Source: Bacillota bacterium (GTDB lineage Bacteria; Bacillota; Bacilli; Bacillales; Cytobacillaceae). Taken from it: DNA of 64,000 bases. The notes below the pieces were generated by a model. The model had not been told where the DNA came from. It searched no databases and worked only from the letters and a program-made list of their open reading frames with translations. The translations under genes and the position numbers were made by a program. Below, piece by piece: positions 31,594 through 40,136 of the stretch (positions are counted from its first letter, which is position 1; every line of letters starts with the position of its first letter). The stretch spans positions 33,987-97,986 of the forward strand of contig JAUZPL010000006.1 in assembly GCA_030705955.1 (NCBI GenBank). The letters run 5' to 3'.

Positions 31594-32763
31594 ATGACAG
31601 AACCCCGAAAGAATCTCATTGAAAGAAGAAAAAGAAGGAAGTTAAAGAGATTCTGGAGACGTTTTATTTTATTGGTTCTTGTGGTAGTTGTTACTAGCTT
31701 GTGTTATAGATACTATAATTTAAAACATACCTATACAAAGACAAATAAAATTAAACACATTACTAAAATAAAAAAGTCGCTTTCTAAAAAATCTTTAATA
31801 GAACCGGTAGTTGATATAAATCGATCTCCTGTCATTGATGCTTACCTTAAAGGTTTACATTTTAATGGATCTGTAATAGTGGTGAAGAATGATAAGATAA
31901 TCCTAAATAAAGGATATGGATTTGCTGACTTTGAAAAAAAACGTGTAAATAATTCTCAAACAGACTTTTATATTGGCTCTATTACAAAGGTATTTATTTC
32001 TACCTCTATTATGCAATTACAGGAAAAAGGAAAACTAAATATAAATGACCTATTATCTAAATACATTCCAGAATTCCCAGGTGGTAATAAAATAAAACTA
32101 TTTAATTTATTAACACACACATCTGGAATTCCAGAACATTCAGAGTCACAGCAAATGATCTCCCACGATGATCTCATGAAAAAAATTGAAGGTGGGCATT
32201 TAAAATTTCAACCAGGAACAAAGTGGAATTACAGTGATTCAAATTATTCTATTCTTGCCTACATTGTTGAAAAAATTACCGGTCAACCTCTTGATAGGTA
32301 TGTGAAAGAACATATTTTTAATATTGCAGGAATGAAGCATACTGGATTTGGAACAGAAATTTATCATGAACCATTCTACCCTAAAGGGTATAAGATAAAA
32401 GATAATAGAATGATTTCGACTACACTTCCTAACATGTCTCAATTGTTTGGCTGTGGTGATATTTACTCAACTCCCTATGATATGTATTTGTTTGACAAGA
32501 ATCTTTATAGCGGCAAGTTTTTTTCAAAAAAAAGCTTGATTACTTTTTTAACACCGTTTAAAAATAATTACGCACTTGGGTTATATAGAGACCCTGGAAG
32601 CTATTCTGATCATGGAGTACTTCCAGGTTGGAACAGTTTAAATAGTTTTAGTAAAAAGGGCACAGTATATACAGTATTACTTTCTAATGTTCAGAACGGG
32701 GTAAAATCATTAGGGACCCTGAATAATCAGATTTATATCATGTTAAGAGATATGAAATATTAA
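31594..32763 (+). CDS. Membrane-anchored serine hydrolase (class C beta-lactamase/PBP fold)
   Basis: A 389-residue protein with a very basic N-terminus, one transmembrane helix (about 25-41) and an external serine hydrolase domain. 'GSITKVFISTSIMQL' has the S-x-x-K nucleophile, 'WNYSDSNYSILAYIVEKITG' has Y-S-N, and 'YSDHGVLPGWNS' has H-x-G. These are the three motifs of the beta-lactamase-related low-molecular-weight PBPs and D-aminopeptidases. It probably acts on peptidoglycan or peptides outside the cell. AAAGGTG precedes ATG 31594. Confidence 0.88.
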   Translation: MTEPRKNLIERRKRRKLKRFWRRFILLVLVVVVTSLCYRYYNLKHTYTKTNKIKHITKIKKSLSKKSLIEPVVDINRSPVIDAYLKGLHFNGSVIVVKNDKIILNKGYGFADFEKKRVNNSQTDFYIGSITKVFISTSIMQLQEKGKLNINDLLSKYIPEFPGGNKIKLFNLLTHTSGIPEHSESQQMISHDDLMKKIEGGHLKFQPGTKWNYSDSNYSILAYIVEKITGQPLDRYVKEHIFNIAGMKHTGFGTEIYHEPFYPKGYKIKDNRMISTTLPNMSQLFGCGDIYSTPYDMYLFDKNLYSGKFFSKKSLITFLTPFKNNYALGLYRDPGSYSDHGVLPGWNSLNSFSKKGTVYTVLLSNVQNGVKSLGTLNNQIYIMLRDMKY

Positions 32764-32805
32764 AAGCTGTTTTAACCTTACATATTGGTTGAAACGGCTT
32801 TTTTA
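32762..32805 (+). terminator. Rho-independent terminator
   Basis: AAAAGC-GTTT-AACC and its partner GGTTGAAACGGCTTTTTT form a long stem with two mismatches just after the hydrolase gene. Confidence 0.8.
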
Positions 32806-32895
32806 TGTCTAAGGAAATTTCGAGATAATTATTTAAGAAATGGAAAAAACTAAAAAGTAAGTAACTTTTTAATTTCTTAAAGGTGGCGTTAATGA

Positions 32896-33522
32896 ATGCA
32901 TCATCATCTGGTTGATTACCTTTTAGTGCATTTTGGATATTTAGGAATCATCATTGCTTTAATGGGAGGAATTATAGGGCTACCAATTCCTGATGAGGTT
33001 CTCTTAACCTATATCGGTTTTAATGTTTTTCAGGGGAAGCTGTCATATCTTCTTTCCTTAATATGTGCCTTTATTGGCGCAATGGGGGGAATAACCCTTA
33101 GTTACTTTATTGGCTACAAATTTGGACTTCCATTATTAAAAAAGGTGGGCCCGAAGTTTCATATTACCGAGGATAAAATTAATAAAACAGAAAATCTTTT
33201 CAAAAGGTTTGGCCCTTATCTATTAGTTGTAGGTTATTTTATCCCTGGTGTACGACATCTGGCTGCATATATTGCAGCCCTTAATAGGTTTCCATATAAA
33301 AAGTTTGCTATTTATGCTTATTTTGGAGCACTAATTTGGAGCTCAACCTTCATCACCCTGGGGAAAATCCTTGGGAGGGATTGGATACTTGTAGAAACCT
33401 ATGTAACAAAATATAGTATTTATTTAATCGCCTTTATACTTGTAGCTGCAATAATCGTTTATTTTCTATGGAGAAGAAAAAAACAGTTACGAATGAGACG
33501 ATTAAAGCACCGGCTAGAGTAA
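32896..33522 (+). CDS. DedA family membrane protein
   Basis: A 208-residue polytopic protein. The family pattern is visible: 'GLPIPDEVLLTYIGF' (conserved Glu), 'GAMGGITLSYFIGYKFG', and 'FKRFGPYLLVVGYFIPGVRH' with the F-x-P-x-R motif. DedA proteins move or flip polyprenyl phosphates and phospholipids and help maintain proton motive force. ATG 32896 follows AAAGGTGG. It has its own terminator. Confidence 0.9.
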   Translation: MHHHLVDYLLVHFGYLGIIIALMGGIIGLPIPDEVLLTYIGFNVFQGKLSYLLSLICAFIGAMGGITLSYFIGYKFGLPLLKKVGPKFHITEDKINKTENLFKRFGPYLLVVGYFIPGVRHLAAYIAALNRFPYKKFAIYAYFGALIWSSTFITLGKILGRDWILVETYVTKYSIYLIAFILVAAIIVYFLWRRKKQLRMRRLKHRLE

Positions 33523-33526
33523 GAAT

Positions 33527-33559
33527 AAAGGAACTTCCCTATTAAGGAAGTTCCTTTTA
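33527..33559. terminator. Rho-independent terminator
   Basis: AAAGGAACTTCC and GGAAGTTCCTTTT pair around a short loop, giving T-tracts on both strands between dedA and the YjcZ genes. Confidence 0.85.
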
Positions 33560-33583
33560 AAATCATCCTAGAGCTGTTTCATA

Positions 33584-33724
33584 TTAATACCAGCAAGCAG
33601 CACCAACGATGATTAATAAGATGAATAATACAACGATTAAAGCAAACCAGTTGCCACCAAAGCCAACTGCGCCGCCATAACCACATCCACATCCACCATA
33701 GCCGCCAAATCCATAACCAAACAT
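33584..33724 (-). CDS. YjcZ-like sporulation micro-protein
   Basis: A 46-residue protein. ATG 33724 follows AAAGGAGG. It has a Gly/Tyr/Cys-rich head ([18 protein letters not shown]) and one helix '[17 protein letters not shown]'. It differs from its neighbour by C-x-C in the head and a Cys-Trp-Tyr end. Tandem with 33764-33880, 39 bp apart, on the same strand. Confidence 0.85.
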   Translation of the reverse strand: MFGYGFGGYGGCGCGYGGAVGFGGNWFALIVVLFILLIIVGAACWY

Positions 33725-33763
33725 GGTTAATTCCTCCTTTTACTTTATAATGATTTTACCTTA

Positions 33764-33880
33764 TTAATAAAAACCGCCAAAGCCCCCATAACCACCAACA
33801 AAGGCAGCTCCTACAATAATGAGTAGGATGAAAAGCACAACAATTAAGGCAAAGCCTCCACCAGCATATCCATCAGCCAT
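33764..33880 (-). CDS. YjcZ-like sporulation micro-protein
   Basis: A 38-residue protein. ATG 33880 follows AAGGAGG. It starts MADGYAGGGF, then has the family helix '[17 protein letters not shown]' and a Gly/Tyr/Phe-rich tail 'GYGGFGGFY'. It is the upstream member of the tandem pair. The helix is almost identical in all three copies in the window, while heads and tails vary. Confidence 0.85.
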   Translation of the reverse strand: MADGYAGGGFALIVVLFILLIIVGAAFVGGYGGFGGFY

Positions 33881-34102
33881 TTATTTAGCCTCCTTTCTAC
33901 TTGTTAATAACACAGTATGTAGGAAGGATCAAAATGGATAGGGCCCTATACAAATTTTACCTGATAATTTGAGCCCAAATTTTAATATTTTATCTATGGT
34001 AAACTCGGAATAAATTCATTAGAATTGAGAAGAGATGATTTAGCACTTAATTAATATGGCAGAGTTTTAAAAATAATCCTGTAAACAGAGGGGCGAGGCA
34101 CT

Positions 34103-34864
34103 TTGACTGATAAGGAAATTAATTTGGTTGATCACCTGGACGAGCTAAGAAAAAGAATCATTATTTCGGCTGTGGCTTTTATCATTTTTCTTGCTTTAGG
34201 ACTAGTTTATGTAAAAAATATATACCTTTTTTTTATGGGGAACCTTGGTTATAAATTATTGGTTTTAGGGCCAAGTGATATTATTTGGATTTATTTCCAT
34301 CTTGCAACAGTTGTTGCCATTGTTGGTACCATACCCATTGCAGCATGGCAAATCTGGATATTTGTAAAACCAGCATTGAAGCCTACCGAAAGAAGGGCTG
34401 CCTTGGCCTATATACCAGCCTTGTTTTTTCTCTTTCTAGGCGGTCTGTCATTCGGATACTTTTTCGTCTTTCCAAATATCATGAGGTTTCTTACTAAACT
34501 AGGTAGTGGTTTAATGAATCCATCATTTACAGCGGAAAAATATTTCAGTTTTTTACTTAATATCACCTTACCATTTGGTGTTGCTTTTGAAATGCCGCTT
34601 GTCTTTATGTTCTTAACAACAATAGGTATTGTAAATCCTTATAAAGTAGTAAAGCTTAGGAAGTATGCCTATTTTGTTTTGGTCATTATTGCGTGTATCA
34701 TTTCACCACCAGAATTTATTTCACATATTTCTGTATCTATCCCACTTATTCTTATTTTTGAAATAAGCATATTTGTTTCGAAAGCAGTTTATAAGAAAAA
34801 GCAAAAACGTGAAAGCATATTGGATGCAGAAGATGATTCAACAATTGGAGAAATGACAAATTAA
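34103..34864 (+). CDS. tatC: Twin-arginine translocase subunit TatC
   Basis: A 253-residue, six-helix protein starting at TTG 34103 behind GAGGGGCGAGG. 'LVDHLDELRKRI' (residues 8-19) is the conserved cytoplasmic motif that reads the twin-arginine signal. 'FVKPALKPTERRAAL' and 'ISPPEFISHISVSIPLI' are further family marks. TatC, with TatA, exports folded cofactor-containing proteins. No tatA is next to it. No obvious Tat substrate gene is adjacent. Confidence 0.93.
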   Translation: MTDKEINLVDHLDELRKRIIISAVAFIIFLALGLVYVKNIYLFFMGNLGYKLLVLGPSDIIWIYFHLATVVAIVGTIPIAAWQIWIFVKPALKPTERRAALAYIPALFFLFLGGLSFGYFFVFPNIMRFLTKLGSGLMNPSFTAEKYFSFLLNITLPFGVAFEMPLVFMFLTTIGIVNPYKVVKLRKYAYFVLVIIACIISPPEFISHISVSIPLILIFEISIFVSKAVYKKKQKRESILDAEDDSTIGEMTN

Positions 34865-34879
34865 TTTTCCTTTAATGAC

Positions 34880-34908
34880 AAGCCAGGGCTGCCTTGGCTT
34901 TTCATTTT
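34880..34908 (+). terminator. Rho-independent terminator of tatC
   Basis: AAGCCAGGGC and GCCTTGGCTT form an imperfect stem, followed by a T-rich tract. Confidence 0.65.
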
Positions 34909-35020
34909 TGTAAGGCATGTACTATTTAGAATAAATAGTGTAAATTTAAACAAATCCCTTTACAAAAAAAATAAATAGATATATATTTCTTTTATTAAAT
35001 AACCTATATTGCCTAATCTA

Positions 35021-35182
35021 GAAAGAGCGGGGGAACCACTTTTCTTGGGGTGAATCCTTTTACAAAAAGGTAGGGTAACTCTTTAAACCCGAATCCTACA
35101 GCTAACCTCGTCGGCATTTAAAGAGGAGGTTTACGAATTGTTGTTTTTTTAAACACTAAGTAAAGCTTGGTGTTTTTTATTT
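35021..35182 (+). promoter_or_regulatory. ydaO/yuaA cyclic-di-AMP riboswitch with terminator
   Basis: The aptamer core is clear: 'GCGGGGGAACCAC', 'TTGGGGTGAATCC', 'GTAGGGTAACTCTTTAAACC', 'CGAATCCTACAGCTAACCTC' and 'GTCGGC'. It ends in a terminator at 35152-35182 (AACACTAAG with CTTGGTGTT and a T-tract). High c-di-AMP should favour termination and lower expression of the potassium transporter that follows. Confidence 0.92.
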
Positions 35183-35205
35183 TATTCAAAAGGAAGCGAG
35201 TCATC

Positions 35206-37113
35206 ATGAGCCATACTGAGGTCATGGAATTATTCTTAGCAATTGGTGCATTAATTGCCATTTGGTTTTCTGTCACAAATTTTACAAGTGTAAAACGCTT
35301 TTTAATTGGAAGACCAATGAGAACAGCTGAACTTCATGCACAGCATAATAAGTTATTTTGGCTCATTGCATTACCCATTCTTGCCGCAGATTTATATTCA
35401 TCTGTTTCCTATGGGCCTGAGTCTGGAATTACAGAATTAATTAAATTAGGACCAGGGGCTAAATGGTATATTATTCCGATTACCATTTCATCTATTATTC
35501 TTTTGGCCATGTTGATCCTTTCCTACATAATGGGGATTCTTGCGTATCCAAATGGGGGAGGAGCATATGCAATTGCAAAGGATAATTTTCGGCACAGAGG
35601 GGTTTCATTGGTTGCATCCAGCTCACTTTTGGTTGACTATATCCTGACTGTTGCTGTATCAGTATCAGCAGCGTTAGAAGCTATCACTTCCGCATATCCA
35701 AATGTGGCCCCGTATGAAACCATTCTGGCCATTGTATGTGTATTTTTATTGTTGGTCGTAAACCTCAGGGGTGTGGCGGAGTCTGCTAAGATTTTTGCAT
35801 GGCCGACAATAGGATTTATGGTGTGCATGGTGATATTAATTGTTTCAGGACTTTTTGATGAATTTAGACACGGATTCACACAACCAGCTACTCCTCCATT
35901 TGGCACTGTTCCAAAGGGAATCACTGTTTTGCTTTTACTTAAAGCATTTAGTTCTGCGTGTTCGGCATTAACTGGAATTGAGACAATTTCAAATGCGGTA
36001 CCTATTTTTAGAAGCCCTCAACAGAAGAATGCGATTAAAACTTATATAGCATTAGGGGTCATTACATCACTAACATTAATTGGGTTTTCATATCATCTAT
36101 ATGTGAAAGGGATAACCCCAAATCCCCACAATACAATGCTGTCACAGTTAACCGAAAATTACTTTGGCCATGGAATTCTTTATCAAATTATCATTTGGTT
36201 TACGTTTATTGTGTTAATTTTGGCTGCTAATTCTACATTCACTGGATTTTCTCAGTTGGCTGCCATTGTGGCTGCAGATGGATTTTTACCAAGAGGGCTT
36301 ACCAATAGAGGAGACCGATTAGGGTATTCAAATGGAATTATTGCTTTGGCTGGTACAGCTAGTTTATTGATTTTAGCCTTCCATGCCCATACAAATGCAT
36401 TAATTCCTCTTTATGCCATTGGGGTTTTCCTCTCCTTTACAGTAGCTCAATTTGGGTTGGTCAGACGTTGGAGAAGGGTGAAGGGGAGTCATTGGAAACT
36501 AAAACTAACTATTAATTCAATTGGTGCCGTTATCACCACGCTAGTTGCCATTATTTTTGCCGTGACGAAATTTGCAAGTGGGGCATGGATTGTTTTAATC
36601 GTGATACCGCTCATTATATTTTGTTCAAATGCCATTCATCAACATTATAATGATGTGGCAAATGAACTAAGAATTGATATTAGTACTATGTCGCCGACAT
36701 CAAATAAGGTAATGACCATTGTGCTCATTTCAGGTATTCATCGTGTTGTTCAAAATACCTTATCATTTGCCAAAGGGATTGGGAATGAAAATTTATTGGC
36801 CGTTTACATTGGGTTTGACGATGAGTCTATTCATAAAATGGAAGAAAAATGGGTGGAGTGGGGAAGTCCGTGTCGCCTCTTAACCTTGAAAAGTAAGTAT
36901 CGGTCTGTATTAGAGCCGCTTTCTAGATTGATTCATGTTATTGAGGAAAAAGAAGATCATGAAGGCCAAATTCATATAATCATTCCACAATTTATTCCTA
37001 AAAAGTGGTGGCATAATCTATTACACAACCAAACTGCCCTTTTACTTCGATTATGGTTAATGCGGAACAAGGATGTAGTTATTTCAACGGTTCCCTATCA
37101 TTTAAGAAAGTAA
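35206..37113 (+). CDS. kimA: KimA-type high-affinity potassium transporter
   Basis: A 635-residue APC-superfamily transporter with 12 helices and a cytoplasmic C-terminal domain of about 170 residues. ATG 35206 (MSHTEVMELF) is chosen, since the earlier frame start at 35167 lies inside the riboswitch terminator. 'LAADLYSSVSYGPE' and 'YPNGGGAYAIAKDNF' are typical of KimA/YdaO proteins, which import K+ with protons. The upstream ydaO riboswitch is the known control element of kimA and supports the assignment. The C-terminal domain may bind c-di-AMP, as shown for KimA. Confidence 0.88.
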   Translation: MSHTEVMELFLAIGALIAIWFSVTNFTSVKRFLIGRPMRTAELHAQHNKLFWLIALPILAADLYSSVSYGPESGITELIKLGPGAKWYIIPITISSIILLAMLILSYIMGILAYPNGGGAYAIAKDNFRHRGVSLVASSSLLVDYILTVAVSVSAALEAITSAYPNVAPYETILAIVCVFLLLVVNLRGVAESAKIFAWPTIGFMVCMVILIVSGLFDEFRHGFTQPATPPFGTVPKGITVLLLLKAFSSACSALTGIETISNAVPIFRSPQQKNAIKTYIALGVITSLTLIGFSYHLYVKGITPNPHNTMLSQLTENYFGHGILYQIIIWFTFIVLILAANSTFTGFSQLAAIVAADGFLPRGLTNRGDRLGYSNGIIALAGTASLLILAFHAHTNALIPLYAIGVFLSFTVAQFGLVRRWRRVKGSHWKLKLTINSIGAVITTLVAIIFAVTKFASGAWIVLIVIPLIIFCSNAIHQHYNDVANELRIDISTMSPTSNKVMTIVLISGIHRVVQNTLSFAKGIGNENLLAVYIGFDDESIHKMEEKWVEWGSPCRLLTLKSKYRSVLEPLSRLIHVIEEKEDHEGQIHIIIPQFIPKKWWHNLLHNQTALLLRLWLMRNKDVVISTVPYHLRK

Positions 37114-37115
37114 TG

Positions 37116-37152
37116 AAAAAGTGTACCATTCTCATTGGATGGTACACTTTTT
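37116..37152. terminator. Bidirectional rho-independent terminator
   Basis: AAAAAGTGTACCAT and ATGGTACACTTTTT form a perfect stem around a nine-base loop between kimA and the convergent crcB pair. Confidence 0.88.
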
Positions 37153-37154
37153 GT

Positions 37155-37517
37155 TTATGCAGCCATTCCTAGTCTAAAACCTAAGAATGCTAGTAAAATA
37201 CCAAAAGTATAGCTTATTGTTATGTATAGCAAGGGGATTTTCCAATTCCTTTTTTGTAATAATTGAATGTTTTCTAAATTAAAAGTTGAGAAGGTAGTAA
37301 ATGCTCCCATAAACCCTGTTCCGAGCAGGTATCTCCATGATTCTCCTAGGTTATTTCCTATAATAAGACCGAGTAAAAAAGAGCCAAGGAGGTTTACAAA
37401 AAGAGTGGCAGCAGGAAAAACAGTGGAATACTTCTTTTTTACGAAATTACTTACACCAAAGCGTGCTATTGCCCCAAAAAAACCACCACAAGCAACTAAA
37501 ATGATAGGAAGGAACAT
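37155..37517 (-). CDS. crcB: CrcB/Fluc fluoride channel subunit 2
   Basis: A 120-residue, four-helix protein. 'CGGFFGAIARFGVSNFV' and 'GTGFMGAFTTFSTFNLE' are the CrcB/Fluc motifs that form the fluoride pore in a dual-topology dimer. Its start overlaps the stop of the partner gene (TAATG). Two adjacent subunit genes usually give a heterodimer with opposite membrane orientation. No fluoride (crcB) riboswitch was seen upstream. Confidence 0.9.
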   Translation of the reverse strand: MFLPIILVACGGFFGAIARFGVSNFVKKKYSTVFPAATLFVNLLGSFLLGLIIGNNLGESWRYLLGTGFMGAFTTFSTFNLENIQLLQKRNWKIPLLYITISYTFGILLAFLGFRLGMAA

Positions 37518-37933
37518 TACTTTTCACCACTCTTTCCTTCGAATGATTTTTGATGCTTAATAAAGGCGAAAGAACCAATTCTATACCCCAAGCCAGCAAA
37601 AATTAGGCCACCGAAAAGACTAATGAAAATGTAGGAAAAGGCGACTCCCCATTTAGCGGCGGTCATTAATTGAACAGTTTCTACACTAAAGGTAGAAAAG
37701 GTAGTAAATGCTCCAACGAATCCAGTGCCAATTGCAACAGTAATATGTGATGGTAAGACTTTTAATTGAAAGACATAGTATGTAAGCCAGCCTAAGAAGA
37801 AACAACCAATTAAGTTTATTAACAATGTAGCCAAAGGAAAAGAGTGTGTCCATCTTTCAACCATGATTATTCCTATTAGAAATCGCAACAGGGCCCCAAC
37901 TATTCCGCCAAGGCCAACGAATAAATACCCCAT
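37517..37933 (-). CDS. crcB: CrcB/Fluc fluoride channel subunit 1
   Basis: A 138-residue, four-helix protein. 'VGLGGIVGALLRFLIG' and 'GTGFVGAFTTFSTFSVE' are the family motifs. It is longer than its partner by a basic C-terminal tail ('IKHQKSFEGKSGEK'). It is the first gene of the pair, with a one-base overlap with the second. The channel exports fluoride passively from the cytoplasm. Confidence 0.9.
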   Translation of the reverse strand: MGYLFVGLGGIVGALLRFLIGIIMVERWTHSFPLATLLINLIGCFFLGWLTYYVFQLKVLPSHITVAIGTGFVGAFTTFSTFSVETVQLMTAAKWGVAFSYIFISLFGGLIFAGLGYRIGSFAFIKHQKSFEGKSGEK

Positions 37934-38035
37934 TTTATCACCTTAAGAATGAATGTATAAATAAATTTTACAGTAAAGGTAGATGGTTTGTACATTCCTA
38001 ATTAAAAAGACTCTTCAGTTAGGAAGAACCGTTGG

Positions 38036-38548
38036 TTACTTATACATTTCATTTTCGAGTAGAATGACATTTTCATTGAATGAGGTTTTTCCAACATGCT
38101 TTGTATTCTCAACCAAACGGTAAACATTGTCACAGCACTTAATTGCTCCTTTAACCAGAAGCGGTACTCCAATAGTGTTCATTTTTAACCCTCTTGAAAA
38201 CATCCCACCAAAGGTCATGATAAGTGGAACGGTGGGTGAAGTATTGGAAAAAACAACTTTTTCATCAAAATGGTGATTTTGTTGGAGTATTAAAATTAAT
38301 TCCTTTAATGCTGGGACAACCAACTTATTTCTTTTTCTGCCGATCGTATAAACAGGGTTGCCATCTTCATCTTTCCCATGAAAAATTAATTTTCCAAAAT
38401 CATCATGGGTAAGTTTATTAAAATAAGGTATATTTAAAATTTCCTCTTTTGACAGCTTTCGTTCTGATTGTGGTAATTTTTTTAAATGATAGGCTGCAGC
38501 CATAGATGTTGTATGTGTTCCACCATAATCATTATAAATATAGATCAT
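38036..38548 (-). CDS. DUF3189 family protein
   Basis: A 170-residue protein from ATG 38548, chosen because AAGGGATG lies upstream of this ATG and the family starts with 'MIYIYNDYGGTHTT'. The pattern 'GRKRNKLVVPALKELI' and 'GGMFSRGLKMNTIGVPLLVKG' matches DUF3189, a family of spore-forming Firmicutes without proven function. A Cys-Cys pair occurs at 'KGAIKCCDNVY'. The gene is monocistronic. Confidence 0.75.
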   Translation of the reverse strand: MIYIYNDYGGTHTTSMAAAYHLKKLPQSERKLSKEEILNIPYFNKLTHDDFGKLIFHGKDEDGNPVYTIGRKRNKLVVPALKELILILQQNHHFDEKVVFSNTSPTVPLIMTFGGMFSRGLKMNTIGVPLLVKGAIKCCDNVYRLVENTKHVGKTSFNENVILLENEMYK

Positions 38549-38711
38549 GTGATCATCCCTTACAATTTTATCTATGTATATTATTAACACTTATTTGGAA
38601 ATCAATTCTACCATTTCAATTATCGGGCTTCCTTATCTAAGCCTCTTTATCTTAAAACCTTTCCTGTCCGTCTTACAAATTTCAAGTTTAACTTCGTTAA
38701 TATTTACTTTT

Positions 38712-38792
38712 CCTTTTTTAGCTAATAGGAAAGTATAAGGGCAACTACGCCTCTGCCTTCGCCTTTAGGCTCGCCAATCGGCGAATTTTTTT
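38712..38792. repeat. Structured intergenic repeat, family A-like (copy 3, divergent)
   Basis: It starts 'TTTTTAGCTAATAGG', then 'GGCAACTACGCCTCTGCC' and ends in the hairpin TCGCC-AAT-CGGCGA followed by a T-tract. The start and the 'GCAACTA' core recall copy 2 at 55865. The T-tract end makes it a possible terminator. Confidence 0.55.
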
Positions 38793-38866
38793 TACAAACC
38801 TATAACTAAAATGGATAAAGGTGGGGAAAATGGTAGTGGGAATATTTTTTTAAAGGGAGAAAAAAA

Positions 38867-39658
38867 GTGGATAATCGAACAGTTACGAAGGATGTACGTA
38901 GGTATAACAGTTATTTAAGTACGGTTAACCTTAATTATAATTTCTTGAGTAATCCTTGGATTCCAACTATGTGGTCTTTTACTTTTCCAGGATTCGGACA
39001 CTTATTATTAGGCATGTATTTAGAGGGATATTTACTCGTCTTTTGGGAAATAGTTGTTAATTCGAGTGCCCATTTAAATGAAGCAATGATGTATTCCTTT
39101 ATTGGTAAGTTTGAATTAGCGAAGGAAGTTCTAAATTTCAAATGGGCTCTTTTGTATATAGGAGTTTATGTGTTTGCAGCATGGGATAGCTACCGTTCAT
39201 CTGTTGATACAAATAAGATCAATATTTTAGCAAGGAATGAAAATGCAATGATCGTTCCGTTTAAAATGTCTGCACTATCCATTGCATATTTGGAACAATA
39301 CCCGCCAAGAATTGCTGCGGCCTGGTCTTTTTTCATGCCCGGAGTGGGGCAATTTCTTATCCATAGACTTCCAACAGGCTTCATTATTTTATTTTGGTGG
39401 ATGCTCCTATGTTATTTATCAAATTTTCCATTAGCTATTTTTTATACTCTAACTGGCTCTTTTGAATTAGTCCCATCTATTCTCGTGCCTAAATGGTTTT
39501 TATATATGCCATCTATTTATGTGTACTCTATGTTTGATGCTTATTTTTTTTCAGTGGAGTTTAATAAGTTGTTTAAAGTGGAGCAGGCCACTTTTCTGAA
39601 AAGAGAGTATCAAAACAAAAATTTTAAAATCCCTAGAAAGAAACGAAAACTGTATTAA
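38867..39658 (+). CDS. Duplicated-domain membrane protein (module gene 1, copy C)
   Basis: A 263-residue paralogue of the 21238 protein, starting at GTG 38867 behind AAAGGGAG. It keeps both internal repeats: 'MWSFTFPGFGHLLLGMYLEG' with 'VFAAWDSYRSSVDTNK', and 'AWSFFMPGVGQFLIHRLPTG' with 'VYSMFDAYFFSVEFNK'. In repeat 2 the D-S-Y is D-A-Y. The following gene (39671) is the same partner as in copy B, and the gap is 12 bp. Conservation of both genes and their order indicates a two-protein membrane system of unknown function. Confidence 0.75.
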   Translation: MDNRTVTKDVRRYNSYLSTVNLNYNFLSNPWIPTMWSFTFPGFGHLLLGMYLEGYLLVFWEIVVNSSAHLNEAMMYSFIGKFELAKEVLNFKWALLYIGVYVFAAWDSYRSSVDTNKINILARNENAMIVPFKMSALSIAYLEQYPPRIAAAWSFFMPGVGQFLIHRLPTGFIILFWWMLLCYLSNFPLAIFYTLTGSFELVPSILVPKWFLYMPSIYVYSMFDAYFFSVEFNKLFKVEQATFLKREYQNKNFKIPRKKRKLY

Positions 39659-39670
39659 GGGGGAAGGAAT

Positions 39671-40132
39671 ATGTATGTTATTGCATCTTTTGAACATTCC
39701 TTTTACTTAGAAATGGCAATAAATGAACTTGAAGGAAATGGGATAAACAAAGACAATATTTTTGCGATTCCCTTAACTCCTAAAGTAGGTCAAAGACAGG
39801 CATTTGATACCATCCATCATTCGGACGGAATTAGTTTAATGGATGGACCAGCAATCATAGGAACACTTTTGGCTGTGGTAGGTGCAACCTATGGTTATAT
39901 TCTTAGATGGGGGCCGGTTATTTGGGGCTTAATTGGATTAGCCATAGGTTTTATTGTGGGTTTTGCATTTAAATTACTATTAAATAGAGGGAAACTTTTT
40001 AGAAAAAAAACAAAAGGGACCACTACAGAAGTGGTCTTAATGATTAATTGCTATGAAAGTCAAGCAGCACTTGTGGAAAAGATTTTGTACAACTACTATG
40101 CTATTGGTGTGGCAAAGATAAACCAAAGCTAA
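39671..40132 (+). CDS. Split alpha/beta membrane protein (module gene 2, copy C)
   Basis: A 153-residue paralogue of the 22032 protein. 'MYVIASFEHSFYLEMAINEL' and 'EVVLMINCYESQAALVEKIL' are the split alpha/beta halves. Two helices, 'PAIIGTLLAVVGATYGYIL' and 'VIWGLIGLAIGFIVGFAFK', lie between. It ends four bases before the stop of the convergent DUF4015 gene, with no terminator between. GGGGGAAGG precedes ATG 39671. Confidence 0.7.
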   Translation: MYVIASFEHSFYLEMAINELEGNGINKDNIFAIPLTPKVGQRQAFDTIHHSDGISLMDGPAIIGTLLAVVGATYGYILRWGPVIWGLIGLAIGFIVGFAFKLLLNRGKLFRKKTKGTTTEVVLMINCYESQAALVEKILYNYYAIGVAKINQS

Positions 40133-40136
40133 AATA

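Noticed and set aside
35167..35205. N-terminal extension of the KimA-like protein
   Set aside because: These codons overlap the riboswitch terminator hairpin and lack a ribosome-binding site; ATG 35206 fits the family.
37934..38035. Fluoride riboswitch ahead of the crcB pair
   Set aside because: None of the conserved crcB-motif blocks could be found in this 100-bp leader.
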